Part shown: one piece after another, positions 1 to 8,049 of the stretch
Layout: the number at the start of each line of letters is the position of its first letter
Numbering within the stretch: position 1 is the stretch's first letter
NCBI GenBank assembly: GCA_020634855.1
Contig: JACKAU010000016.1
Location: 62,001 to 126,000 of the forward strand
Reading direction: 5' to 3'
DNA from: Anaerolineales bacterium
Lineage (GTDB): Bacteria > Chloroflexota > Anaerolineae > 4572-78 > J111
Length of the DNA stretch: 64,000 nt
Notes under the pieces: generated by a model
Told to the model about the DNA's origin: nothing
Database searches by the model: none
Seen by the model: only the letters and a program-made list of their open reading frames with translations
Position numbers and translations under genes: made by a program

Positions 1-2
1 TC

Positions 3-1196
3 GAAAAACGAACACCCCCCGACAATATCCATCACGCCAATCACTTCATCGACTGGCAAGGGCTGCGCCAGCGAGACTATCTGACGCTCGATGAGCGCGA
101 CTTCGAGGATTTACTGCGTTCCGAGGCCTGGTTTGCCCGTAAGTTTGATGAAGGCAAATCCGATAAGCTTTTAACACTCCTCGATGAGCAAGTGCATCAT
201 ATTGAAATCGAACAAGTGAAAAGCGCCTGGCGACGCAATCATGAACCGGTTGAGTCTCGAACGATGATCATCCAGCGCAATCCGGACGGATGGGGCGGCA
301 TCGCCGATGTAGCGATGGCATCGGCGCACGCGCAAGAAATCCAGCGTCCACAAGCCAGCGGCGAACCCATCGCCCTTGTCGCCGGCAACCGGTTCCGGCC
401 TGCGCGACGCACCGATCCTCCCCCGGTCAGTTGCATCTGCCCAACCTATGGCCGCGTCGCGCTTCTTGAAGAAGCCATTTACTGCTTCCTACAGCAAGAC
501 TATCCGGGACCGAAAGAACTGATTGTCTTAAATGATTACATGGCGCAAACGCTCATATTCGACCACCCCGAGGTGCGGGTGATCAACCTGCCCCAACGCT
601 TCCGCACCATGGGCGAGAAACGTAATGCGGGTGTCGCTATGGCCTCGCACGACCTGCTCTTTCCTTGGGACGACGATGACATCTACTTGCCCCATCGCTT
701 GAGCTATTCGGTGGCTAAATTTGAAGTTCAAAAGGGCTTCTTCAAACCCGGCCGGGGTTGGTTTTGGACCAATGGTCACTTAGATGGCCCGGTCGAGAAC
801 CGGTTTCACACCAGCAGTTGTTGGTCGCGTAACCGTTTTGATGCGGTGCGAGGTTATGGCGCAGCCGGGTCCGGCGAGGACATGGTTTTTGAACAGCGAC
901 TCGAGCGCCAATTTCCAGGCTCGACCCGCGTCGACGACATTCAGCCGGAAGCGATCTACTACATCTACCGTTGGAGCGGCACCGGCTCCTATCACCTGAG
1001 CCAGTTCGGTGACTACTGTCCGGGCAGCAACATTGGCCATCACCAAGTCGAGGCGTTCGTCCGGCAACAAGCCCGCCGGGGGGAGATCCGTCAGGGGCGC
1101 ATCACGTTGCAGCCACACTGGCGCACCGACTATCAGCAGTTGGTGTCCAACTACATCGCAACCCTAGCCGCCGAGCAAGTACCAGGGCGTTACTAG
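3..1196 (+). CDS. Two-domain glycosyltransferase, 5' end outside window (GT14-like tail + GT2)
   Basis: The reading frame is open from base 3 with no stop, so the gene starts upstream of the window and the GTG at 192 is not its start. The first ~63 residues, with the motif WFARKFDE, look like the C-terminal end of a GT14 (core-2/I-branching type) N-acetylglucosaminyltransferase. From about residue 140 a GT2 (GT-A fold) domain follows: PPVSCICPTYGR for the nucleotide-binding strand, KRNAGVAMA, and the acidic cluster PWDDDD that binds metal and sugar nucleotide. The enzyme probably builds a cell-surface glycan with two linked transfer steps. Its last codon and TAG stop lie inside the first palindrome of the array that follows. 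GT2 is clear; the GT14 assignment rests on a short tail. Confidence 0.8.
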   Translation, partial: EKRTPPDNIHHANHFIDWQGLRQRDYLTLDERDFEDLLRSEAWFARKFDEGKSDKLLTLLDEQVHHIEIEQVKSAWRRNHEPVESRTMIIQRNPDGWGGIADVAMASAHAQEIQRPQASGEPIALVAGNRFRPARRTDPPPVSCICPTYGRVALLEEAIYCFLQQDYPGPKELIVLNDYMAQTLIFDHPEVRVINLPQRFRTMGEKRNAGVAMASHDLLFPWDDDDIYLPHRLSYSVAKFEVQKGFFKPGRGWFWTNGHLDGPVENRFHTSSCWSRNRFDAVRGYGAAGSGEDMVFEQRLERQFPGSTRVDDIQPEAIYYIYRWSGTGSYHLSQFGDYCPGSNIGHHQVEAFVRQQARRGEIRQGRITLQPHWRTDYQQLVSNYIATLAAEQVPGRY

Positions 1197-1485
1197 TAAC
1201 ACCTCTTGAATCACGGTGATTCGTCGCCCGTTACTAGTAACACCCCTTGAAGCACGGTGATTCGTCACCCGTTACTAGTAACACCCCTTGAATCACGGTG
1301 ATTCGTCACCCGTTACTAGTAACACCCCTGAATCACGGTGATTCGTCGCCCGTTACTAGTAACACCCTTTGAATCACGGTGATTCGTCGCCCGTTACTAG
1401 TAACGGCCCTGAATCACGGTGATTCGTCGCCCGTTACTAGTAACACCTCTTGAATCACGGTGATTCGTCGCCCGTTACTAGTAAC
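1189..1485. repeat. Palindrome array A: eight GTTACTAGTAAC sites at 40-41 bp spacing
   Basis: Eight perfect copies of the 12-bp palindrome GTTACTAGTAAC start at 1189, 1230, 1271, 1312, 1352, 1393, 1433 and 1474. Between each pair, at the midpoint (about 20.5 bp away), sits a second palindrome, GAATCACGGTGATTC (first copy 1208-1222), occasionally with one change. Palindromic centres therefore recur every ~20.5 bp, about two helical turns. The first site contains the stop codon of the glycosyltransferase gene. No spacer is unique, so it is not a CRISPR array. Confidence 0.95.
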
Positions 1486-1493
1486 GGCCTTTG

Positions 1494-1733
1494 ATTTGCC
1501 GCCAATGAAGACCCGCTACTAGTAGAGGTCGATGATTGGCGGCAAATGAACAGCCTCTACTAGTAGAGGTCGATGATTGGCGGCAAATGAACAGCCTCTA
1601 CTAGTAGAGATCAACGATTGGCGATAAACCAACAGCCTCTACTAATAGAGGGCGACGATTGGCGGTAAATCAACAGCCTCTACTAGTAGAGGTCGACGAA
1701 TGGCGGTAAACCAACAACCTCTACTAGTAGAGG
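1494..1733. repeat. Palindrome array B: CCTCTACTAGTAGAGG sites at 41-bp spacing
   Basis: This array continues array A on the same 41-bp register but with another sequence. The sites are a partial one centred at 1520.5, then 16-bp sites starting at 1554, 1595, 1636, 1677 and 1718, consensus CCTCTACTAGTAGAGG. All share the ACTAGT core with array A except the copy at 1636 (ACTAAT). Midpoints hold the near-palindrome ATTGGCGGCAAAT (1535-1547) or variants. At the A/B junction the midpoint element is its exact reverse complement, ATTTGCCGCCAAT (1494-1506). Confidence 0.93.
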
Positions 1734-1917
1734 CCGATGATGGGTACTCGATTAGATAGGAATGTGAGAGGAAGTCATCGCGCGGACTGATCCAGGCGAG
1801 GGCTGTACAAGCCGGTCAGCAACCACGGACAAAAATAATACTTTTCGGGTAATGTGGTTCCCCGGCGTCCGGCTTACACTAAGCGTGTTAAGGCTCTTAG
1901 TTTGAATGAAACTTTTG

Positions 1918-1978
1918 CCCTCACCCCCAACCCCTCTCCCTGAGGTAGAGGGGAGTCGCGTCAGCGACGGGGTGAGGG
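1918..1978. repeat. Dispersed GC-rich palindromic repeat R1, copy 1
   Basis: A 61-bp element starts with CCCTCACCCC and ends with its inverse GGGGTGAGGG. Inside are a second hairpin (CCTCTCCC / GAGGTAGAGG) and a third (GTCGC / GCGAC). It ends 22 bp before the start codon of the CBS-domain gene, just upstream of its ribosome binding site (AAGGAG). Other copies are at 3046-3106 and 12227-12286, with a short form at 21636-21669. The bases between 1734 and 1917 hold nothing recognisable. Confidence 0.85.
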
Positions 1979-2000
1979 ATGTATTCAAAGGAGAATTCTA

Positions 2001-2984
2001 ATGAAACAACTCAAGTACAGTTTAACCCTGGAGGGACACTCCAATCTACTCAATCCGGCGGGGCAACTCAACCGGATGGGTGAAAGCGAGGATACCCCCT
2101 TTACGGCCGACGTTTCCGGCCAAGCCGCCTACGACAAGATCACCATCCTGGAAGGAGCCGATCATATCGCCTATATTCTACAGTCCAGTCTCCACAATGT
2201 GGTGACCTTTGAAGGACAAATCACCCCAACGGATGCCGCTACCTTTCAAGAGACCGGCCGGATTCAATTTGGCGATGGCCAACACGTTCTCCATTTTTCC
2301 ACTGTGGGACACGGCCACTTATTGACCAGCCCGGCGGCGGATTGGCGGCAAGGGGCGGTGACGCTGCAAGTCGAGGGCGGCACAGGACTTTTCGAGGAAG
2401 CAACCGGCGTTATTACGGCCAACTTCCTGGTCAGCGAAACGGGCGACTATCGCGATGTTCACACGGCCACGCTCTTTCTGCGCGGCGACGAATCCGCTGA
2501 GCAAACTCAGCCGCAGCACCGGATGCACGTTCGCGATGTCATCGACGAAAAGGCGTTTCCGATCACCGCCGACGCCACCATGGAATATGTGGCCGATTTG
2601 CTGGCCTTAACCGAAGATAGTGAGCTGATGGTCATCGATGCCGACGGTTGTTTTGCCGGGGTGGTGTCAGAAACCGATTTGCTCCGGGCTGTGATCCCCG
2701 ACGTCGATGAAATCGTCAAAGGCGGCGGATCGCTCAACGATGCCTGCCATATTTTTATTCAAAGCGGCCAGGATTTAGCCGGGCAGCCCGTTCGGCGGTT
2801 GGTCAAAAACAACCCCCGCACCGTTGCCCCTGACGACGAATTATTAGCCGTAGCCACCGTCATGTTACAGAGCGATAAGCGCCGGGTGCCGGTTGTCGAA
2901 GACGGCTTGTTCATCGGCAGCGTATCGCTGGCCGATATTTGCTGGGCGGTGCTGTCTAAATGGAATGGTATTCGGCAGCAGTAG
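2001..2984 (+). CDS. Beta-barrel-like domain + CBS-domain pair protein
   Basis: The 327-residue protein has two parts. Residues 1-165 have no clear family but look all-beta; the segment GGTGLFEEATGVITANF resembles the glycine-rich turn of small beta-barrel domains (DUF3224/allene-oxide-cyclase type). Residues ~172-320 form two CBS motifs (VVSETDLLRAVIP and VEDGLFIGSVSLADI), which in known families bind adenosine nucleotides and act as energy or redox sensors. ATG 2001 follows AAGGAG at a good distance. It precedes the haem/flavin/b5 fusion gene by 143 bp of repeats, so it may sense the same metabolic state, but this is inference. No signal peptide is seen, so it is probably cytoplasmic. Confidence 0.75.
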   Translation: MKQLKYSLTLEGHSNLLNPAGQLNRMGESEDTPFTADVSGQAAYDKITILEGADHIAYILQSSLHNVVTFEGQITPTDAATFQETGRIQFGDGQHVLHFSTVGHGHLLTSPAADWRQGAVTLQVEGGTGLFEEATGVITANFLVSETGDYRDVHTATLFLRGDESAEQTQPQHRMHVRDVIDEKAFPITADATMEYVADLLALTEDSELMVIDADGCFAGVVSETDLLRAVIPDVDEIVKGGGSLNDACHIFIQSGQDLAGQPVRRLVKNNPRTVAPDDELLAVATVMLQSDKRRVPVVEDGLFIGSVSLADICWAVLSKWNGIRQQ

Positions 2985-3025
2985 AGTTCATAGAGTTTGT
3001 AGAGTTTATAGAGTTTGTAGAGTAC
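2982..3025 (+). repeat. 9-nt tandem repeat R4 (GAGTTYRTA), forward arm only
   Basis: Four to five units of GAGTT(T/C)(A/G)TA begin at the TAG stop codon of the CBS gene. The same unit forms much longer arrays with inverted arms at 52252-52388 and 53235-53411. Confidence 0.85.
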
Positions 3026-3045
3026 CTAATGGCTGCAAGTTATCA

Positions 3046-3106
3046 CCCTCACCCCCACCCCCTCTCCATGAGGGAGAGGGGAGTCGCGTCAGCGACGGGG
3101 TGAGGG
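3046..3106. repeat. Dispersed palindromic repeat R1, copy 2
   Basis: This 61-bp copy is nearly identical to 1918-1978, here with a perfect CCTCTCC..GGAGAGG inner hairpin. It ends 21 bp before ATG 3128, directly in front of the ribosome binding site of the haem/flavin/b5 fusion gene. Confidence 0.85.
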
Positions 3107-3127
3107 GTATTTCAGGGAGGGAATCGC

Positions 3128-6100
3128 ATGAAGCACTTTAAAGCAACGGATGAAAATTATGAATTCGTCCCAGCCGCCGACATTATAGCCGAGGCCGAGG
3201 CCAACCGGCCGGCGTTCGGTCACTCCCCTTTGGGGTTCTTATCACGCTCCGACGGCTTCTCACCGCACACGCCTCCTTTGGAGGCCCTACCGGCCAGCCA
3301 CCAAGTCTGGGATGAAGCGGCGGCTCAGCTACCGGCCTTGATGGCCGGGCGGCACGTACGGGCTGCCATTGATGATCTACCGCTCCTGTCCGGCGGTGAA
3401 GATGATTTGGACGACGTCTATTTGTGGCGAGCCACCCTGGTGTTGAGTTACATCGCCCATGCCTACGGCCACAGCGCCGTCGAGCCGGCCCCTTTGCCGC
3501 ACAGCCTGGTTAAACCCTGGGGCGAGGTCAATCGGCGGCTGGGTCGGCCTCATCCCGGTATCACACTCTCCGACTACTGTTACAACTGGACTCTGCGCGA
3601 TCCCCAAGGGCCTCGTGCGGTTGAAAATATGGATCTCATGGTGTCGTGGTGCGGCAACGAAGAAGAACGGATATTTCTCCTCAGCACCACCGAAATGCAC
3701 AGTCAATCCGGCCCGTTAGTCGATGCCAGCGCCAATCTGCAAACGGCTATCCGGCAGCAGGACCGCGACCGGGCCAAAACCGAACTGCTGCGCATTCAGG
3801 ACTATTTGCGAGCCATCACCTTTAAGTCGCTGCTGAAAATCGACCCCAACCCCTACAGCGAGACCGCGGTTGATCCCTTGATCTGGTCTAAAGCGTTCGC
3901 CAATTTCACCGCCCCTGTGATTGAGCATGAGCGGGGGCTGGTCAGCTCCGGCACGTCGGTCATCCAACTGTTGGACGCCCTCTTTGAGCGCAACGTTTAT
4001 AACACCGAAATCGCGCATGAAACGCTGAAACAGGGCGAATGGCTGCCTAATTATTCCAGACGATTTGTGACCTCAATCAGGCAGGTCTCGCTCTCGGACT
4101 TTGTCGCCGGCAGCGGCGATCAAGAACTGGCCGGTATCTACAACACCGTGCTCGATGCCTATGTCGGTAAACGGGGCTTTTTGGGGGTTCATCGCTTGAA
4201 AGTCTACGGCTTTATGGAGCTGGGCTTTAAGGTGGGCCGCACCCAGACCAACTCCGGCTTTTCCGGCCCCACGGAAGCGCGGGCCTGGGAGCAGCTCGAC
4301 GATGCGCTGGAGGCGACGCGCCGCGAACGTTACGCCAACAAGACGCCCGGCAGCCTGTCGGTCAAGCGCGAGATGGTGGCGCCGGCCACCGCCGATCCGA
4401 ACTCGCCGATCCACCAGGTGGTTTTAGACATCGCCGGCCAAGGCTTGCACTACATCGCCGGCGACCGGCTGGGGATTTTTCCCCAGAACAGCCCCGAGTT
4501 GATCCAAAAAACGCTGCAAGCCTTACAAGCCCAGGGCGACGAACCGATTCGCCTGACGAGCGTGTGGCGGGAAGCCTTACAGGTCATCATTCACGATGCC
4601 CCGAAGACCATCCCGCTGAAAACCTTCTTGGCCTATGCCAAAATTCGGCCCCTCATCAGACCGGTCGGCAAAGCCTTGTTGAGCCTGTCCCGATCCAAGC
4701 GGCTGTACGCCCTCTTAGAACAGCGGCAGGAAGATCAGATCGAACTGTGGGATGCGTTTGAAATATTGGCGGCGGAGAACTACGACGTTAAACGCTTTTG
4801 GAAAGCCGCGCCCTGGGAAGCGGAGAGCATTGCCCGCCTCGTGCCCCCGGAGCATTTCCGGGTCTATTCCATTTCCTCCGCCCCAAAGCGGGCCGCCGGC
4901 GAGCACGGCCCCAAAGATTTACACCTAACGGTCGGGCGGCTCACGTTTAACAGCCAACCCACGGGTGAGCGGGAGGCGATGCCCCGCCAAGGAACCGCCT
5001 CCGGCTATTTGGTGCAAGGGCAAGACCCAGCGGCCCCCATTCCGGTGCGAAATTTCCGGCCGTCCCGTTTCAACCTCCCGGATGATCCGGAGCGGCCGAT
5101 TGTGATGTTCGCCGGGGGTACCGGTATCTCCCCATTCCGGGGTTTCGTGCAGCAGCGGGCTGTCGAAGCCAACGGCGGCCCCAATTGGCTCTTCCTGGGA
5201 GTTCGCACCTTGGCCGATGTTCCTTACCAGGCGGAACTCAAAGACTGGGTTGGCCGGGGCGACCTGAACCTGCGGGTGGCCTTTTCCCGAGAAGCGCAGC
5301 GGCTAACCTTCGACCAGGGCGACTTCGTGCTGGTCCCCGGCTCTAAAGGATACGTTGATACCCTGCTCGATGACGAAACCGATGCGCCTACCCTGTGGCA
5401 ATATCTTCAGAGTCAGCAAGACGGCGGGCTGGGCGGCTATTTCTACGTCTGCGGTCAGGCCAACTTTGCTCACACCGTAATCGAGGGCCTCAAACGGGTC
5501 ATCGCCCGCCATCTACCGACATCAACGCCCGATAACGCCGAAGCGGTTAATCACTTTTTCCGGCAGCTTGTCGCTCAGGGCCGGTTGATGCTCGATGTCT
5601 TTACCACCTTTGCCCCTTCGGCGGCGGCCAGCGTTCACGGCTTCACCCGCTTCGATGCCTCGGAGCTGATCAACCACAACAGTCACCAGCAGGGCTATTG
5701 GACCGTCATTCAAGGCAATGTCTACGATATGACCGAATTCATGTATCTCCATCCGGGCGGTGAACGATTACTCATTGCCACGGCCGGCCTGGATTCGACC
5801 CGCAGCTACGAAAAGGCCGAGCATCATCTCAACTCCGAGGTTCACGCCCTGCTCGATTTGTACAAAATAGGGGCCATCCGGCGGCTGGATTTTAAGGATC
5901 AGTGGGGCATTGCGGTCAAACCCAAGAGTCTCCTGGGGATCGCCGCCGCGCTAAAAAACGGCGACCGGGATGCCGGTGCGGTTTTTTATCTCTCGCTGCA
6001 CGACTTTTACCGCCATTGGATCCGCTTCGTCTATAAGGTGGTCGAAGTCGAGAACTCCTTAAATAACAATTACAGTATGCGCCATCGTCCCATTACCCGG

Positions 6101-6607
6101 CAGGACGGCTTGGGCCATATGAGCAAACTCAAAGCGCATTTGTTGTTAGAGGCCCACAGCATTTTTTATAGCGGCAGTTGGGGCGACATCCTCGGCCCCA
6201 CGTTAGAGCTGCTGTGGAATATCACCCTTGGATTTTGCAGCCACGAGACGAGCATCGCCAAGCTGCCGCGAGAAATCGCAATGATACGCGCCTCGGCGCA
6301 GGCCAAACAGGCAGAGAGGTTCGTGGCCGATACGGTCGATACGTTGCCGCGTTTGGCCCCCACCCCGGCCGGCTGGGCGGAGTTTGATCGGGCGCTGCAA
6401 AAAATCGAGCAGTGTGATCGGGCGTTTATTGCCGGAATCAAGGCGACTCTGCGCGACGGCCTGCTGGCTTTTGAACAGTACCAAGATCGGGTGGCTGAAC
6501 GGGGCGGCGATCAGTTGGTGCAGGCGTTGGGCCACATCCCAGCCGTCATCGAGCGCTATTACGCCGCTATGGTTGAGCCGACCCCACTCAAGGAGGTAGC
6601 GCTGTGA
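3128..6607 (+). CDS. IDO-like haem dioxygenase / FAD-NADPH reductase / cytochrome b5 fusion
   Basis: Residues 1-~400 match the indoleamine 2,3-dioxygenase fold: PLGFLSR near the start, YNW (152-154), ENMD (166-169), and VHRLKVYGF where His355 aligns with the proximal haem ligand of human IDO1 (His346). The human substrate motif FFxxxR is not conserved (the region reads PNPYSETAVDP, ~240-250), so the substrate may not be tryptophan. Residues ~405-795 form a cytochrome-P450-reductase-type FAD/NADPH domain: RVYSISSAP (577-585), GGTGISPF (~662), YFYVCGQ (~770); no FMN domain. Residues ~835-920 are cytochrome b5 with HPGG (875-878) and a second haem ligand at His899 or His900. The last ~240 residues are unassigned. 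In mammals cytochrome b5 and P450 reductase reduce IDO1 in trans; here all parts are in one chain. RBS is GGGAGG. The stop overlaps the next GTG start (GTGA), indicating coupling. Confidence 0.85.
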   Translation: MKHFKATDENYEFVPAADIIAEAEANRPAFGHSPLGFLSRSDGFSPHTPPLEALPASHQVWDEAAAQLPALMAGRHVRAAIDDLPLLSGGEDDLDDVYLWRATLVLSYIAHAYGHSAVEPAPLPHSLVKPWGEVNRRLGRPHPGITLSDYCYNWTLRDPQGPRAVENMDLMVSWCGNEEERIFLLSTTEMHSQSGPLVDASANLQTAIRQQDRDRAKTELLRIQDYLRAITFKSLLKIDPNPYSETAVDPLIWSKAFANFTAPVIEHERGLVSSGTSVIQLLDALFERNVYNTEIAHETLKQGEWLPNYSRRFVTSIRQVSLSDFVAGSGDQELAGIYNTVLDAYVGKRGFLGVHRLKVYGFMELGFKVGRTQTNSGFSGPTEARAWEQLDDALEATRRERYANKTPGSLSVKREMVAPATADPNSPIHQVVLDIAGQGLHYIAGDRLGIFPQNSPELIQKTLQALQAQGDEPIRLTSVWREALQVIIHDAPKTIPLKTFLAYAKIRPLIRPVGKALLSLSRSKRLYALLEQRQEDQIELWDAFEILAAENYDVKRFWKAAPWEAESIARLVPPEHFRVYSISSAPKRAAGEHGPKDLHLTVGRLTFNSQPTGEREAMPRQGTASGYLVQGQDPAAPIPVRNFRPSRFNLPDDPERPIVMFAGGTGISPFRGFVQQRAVEANGGPNWLFLGVRTLADVPYQAELKDWVGRGDLNLRVAFSREAQRLTFDQGDFVLVPGSKGYVDTLLDDETDAPTLWQYLQSQQDGGLGGYFYVCGQANFAHTVIEGLKRVIARHLPTSTPDNAEAVNHFFRQLVAQGRLMLDVFTTFAPSAAASVHGFTRFDASELINHNSHQQGYWTVIQGNVYDMTEFMYLHPGGERLLIATAGLDSTRSYEKAEHHLNSEVHALLDLYKIGAIRRLDFKDQWGIAVKPKSLLGIAAALKNGDRDAGAVFYLSLHDFYRHWIRFVYKVVEVENSLNNNYSMRHRPITRQDGLGHMSKLKAHLLLEAHSIFYSGSWGDILGPTLELLWNITLGFCSHETSIAKLPREIAMIRASAQAKQAERFVADTVDTLPRLAPTPAGWAEFDRALQKIEQCDRAFIAGIKATLRDGLLAFEQYQDRVAERGGDQLVQALGHIPAVIERYYAAMVEPTPLKEVAL

Positions 6608-8049
6608 GTATTTCCTTACATCAACCCCATGCCAACTTGATCTACCAACTGCGCGGCTTACCCATGGGCGGCGCGGTTCTCCACCTGTGCTCCCATCCCG
6701 ATGACGAAGACGTGGGCATGGTCGCCTACCTGGCCCGTAAGCTGGGCGTGCGCGTGGTTTGCTGGTCGGCCACCAGGGGTGAGGGCGGGCAGACGCGGAT
6801 CGGCCCTTATCAGGGAGAAGCCCTGGGCATCTACCGCACCTGGGAAAGCCAGGCGGCGCGGGAGATCGACGGCGGAGAAGCGCTGTTTGGCCCATTTGTC
6901 GATTTTGGTTTTAGCAAGAATGGGGCTGAGGCGCTGGATAAATGGGGGCAGGAGCGCCTTGTCCGCGAAATTGTCCGCGCCATCCGCTTCGTCCAGCCGC
7001 AGATTGTGATTGGCCGCTGGAGCGGCACGGAAAACGACGGGCATGGCCACCATCAAGCCGTTGGCCAGGCCACGCTCGAAGCCTTTACGGCCGCCAGCGA
7101 TCCGCAGCAATATCCCGAACTGCGGGCGCATGGGCTGGTCGCCTGGCAGCCGCGCAAATTGTACCTGTCCACGATGGGCGACTGGCAGCCCGGCGAAGAT
7201 GTTGAGTTCGGAAAAATCATCCCGGCGTTTGAGCGGGCCGGCGTGGTGCGCCTCAATACGGGCGAATTCGATCCGATTGCCGGGCGAACCTATCAAGAGC
7301 AGGGCTGGATCGCCTTTAATTCGCACCGCTCGCAGGCGATGGGCTTTTCACCGGAGATGGGCGATTTCTACTACTACTACACCCTGCACACCAATCTGGC
7401 GTCGCGTTCGGAACGGGAGACCGACCTTTACGACGGCCTGGATGCGACCTTAACCGGCTTAAGCGATTATCCGGGCCACGGTTCCGACTCGCTCAACCAT
7501 TATCTGGTGCAGATCAAAACCAAAGCCGCCGACGCTCTGGCTTCGTTCCGGCCCGACACCCCCGCCAAAGCGGCGAAACCGCTGTTGGAGGGCGTGGCGT
7601 TACTGCGCGAATGTCAGGCGGCTTTGACCGGCCTGCCCATACATGAAGAGGCGCAGCAGGCTCTACACCACTATCTTGATCGAAAAATCACGGCCTTTGA
7701 AACGGTCGCGGCCCAATGTTTGGGCCTTCGCCTGGAATGTCTAACCGACGACGCTCATATTACGCCGGGACAGCCGTTTCATCTTTCGGCCCGATTGTGG
7801 AGCAACTACCAGGCCACTATCGACGCGGTCGAATTCTCCCCCAGTTTGCCGGAGGGCTGGCGAGTTCAAGAAACACCGCCAAACGGAGCGGATCAGGCCT
7901 CGTTTCAGGCCGAGTATCAGGTCACGGCAGCGGACACAGCCCAACTGGTTTGCCCGTATTGGCTGGCTGCGCGAAGCCACGGATCACTATCACTATCGTT
8001 GGCCGGTCGATCCGTGGGCCGGCCAACCTTTCGGCCCGCCGTTGGTTGA
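6604..8049 (+). CDS. PIG-L/LmbE-type deacetylase, N-terminal part of a frameshifted gene
   Basis: Residues 25-~180 carry the zinc site of the PIG-L (LmbE) N-acetylglucosamine deacetylases: HPDDE at 31-35 and NDGHGHH near 140. The C-terminal third resembles the NEW3-type beta domain that often follows in long PIG-L proteins. The tail after LVCPYWL is out of frame. The true continuation (ATDHYHYRWP, PFGPPLVEV) is read in the +1 frame and enters the next entry. The cause is one extra base or a GGCT duplication in GGCTGGCT (7961-7968). GTG 6604 overlaps the stop of the fusion gene by 4 nt, so the two are translationally coupled. The intact protein would be ~1015 residues. It may be a second BshB-like deacetylase or act on another glycan. 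Confidence 0.75.
   Translation: MSISLHQPHANLIYQLRGLPMGGAVLHLCSHPDDEDVGMVAYLARKLGVRVVCWSATRGEGGQTRIGPYQGEALGIYRTWESQAAREIDGGEALFGPFVDFGFSKNGAEALDKWGQERLVREIVRAIRFVQPQIVIGRWSGTENDGHGHHQAVGQATLEAFTAASDPQQYPELRAHGLVAWQPRKLYLSTMGDWQPGEDVEFGKIIPAFERAGVVRLNTGEFDPIAGRTYQEQGWIAFNSHRSQAMGFSPEMGDFYYYYTLHTNLASRSERETDLYDGLDATLTGLSDYPGHGSDSLNHYLVQIKTKAADALASFRPDTPAKAAKPLLEGVALLRECQAALTGLPIHEEAQQALHHYLDRKITAFETVAAQCLGLRLECLTDDAHITPGQPFHLSARLWSNYQATIDAVEFSPSLPEGWRVQETPPNGADQASFQAEYQVTAADTAQLVCPYWLAARSHGSLSLSLAGRSVGRPTFRPAVG

Noticed and set aside
1189..1733. CRISPR array
   Set aside because: The spacing is regular, but the sequence between palindromes is itself repeated, no unique spacers exist, and no cas gene is nearby.
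1752..1988. Minus-strand 78-residue ORF
   Set aside because: It runs through the R1 repeat, has no ribosome binding site and no recognisable protein features.
3128..6607. Complete P450-reductase or nitric-oxide-synthase-like diflavin enzyme
   Set aside because: No flavodoxin (FMN) domain is found before the FAD domain, and the N-terminal part matches the IDO fold rather than NOS or P450.
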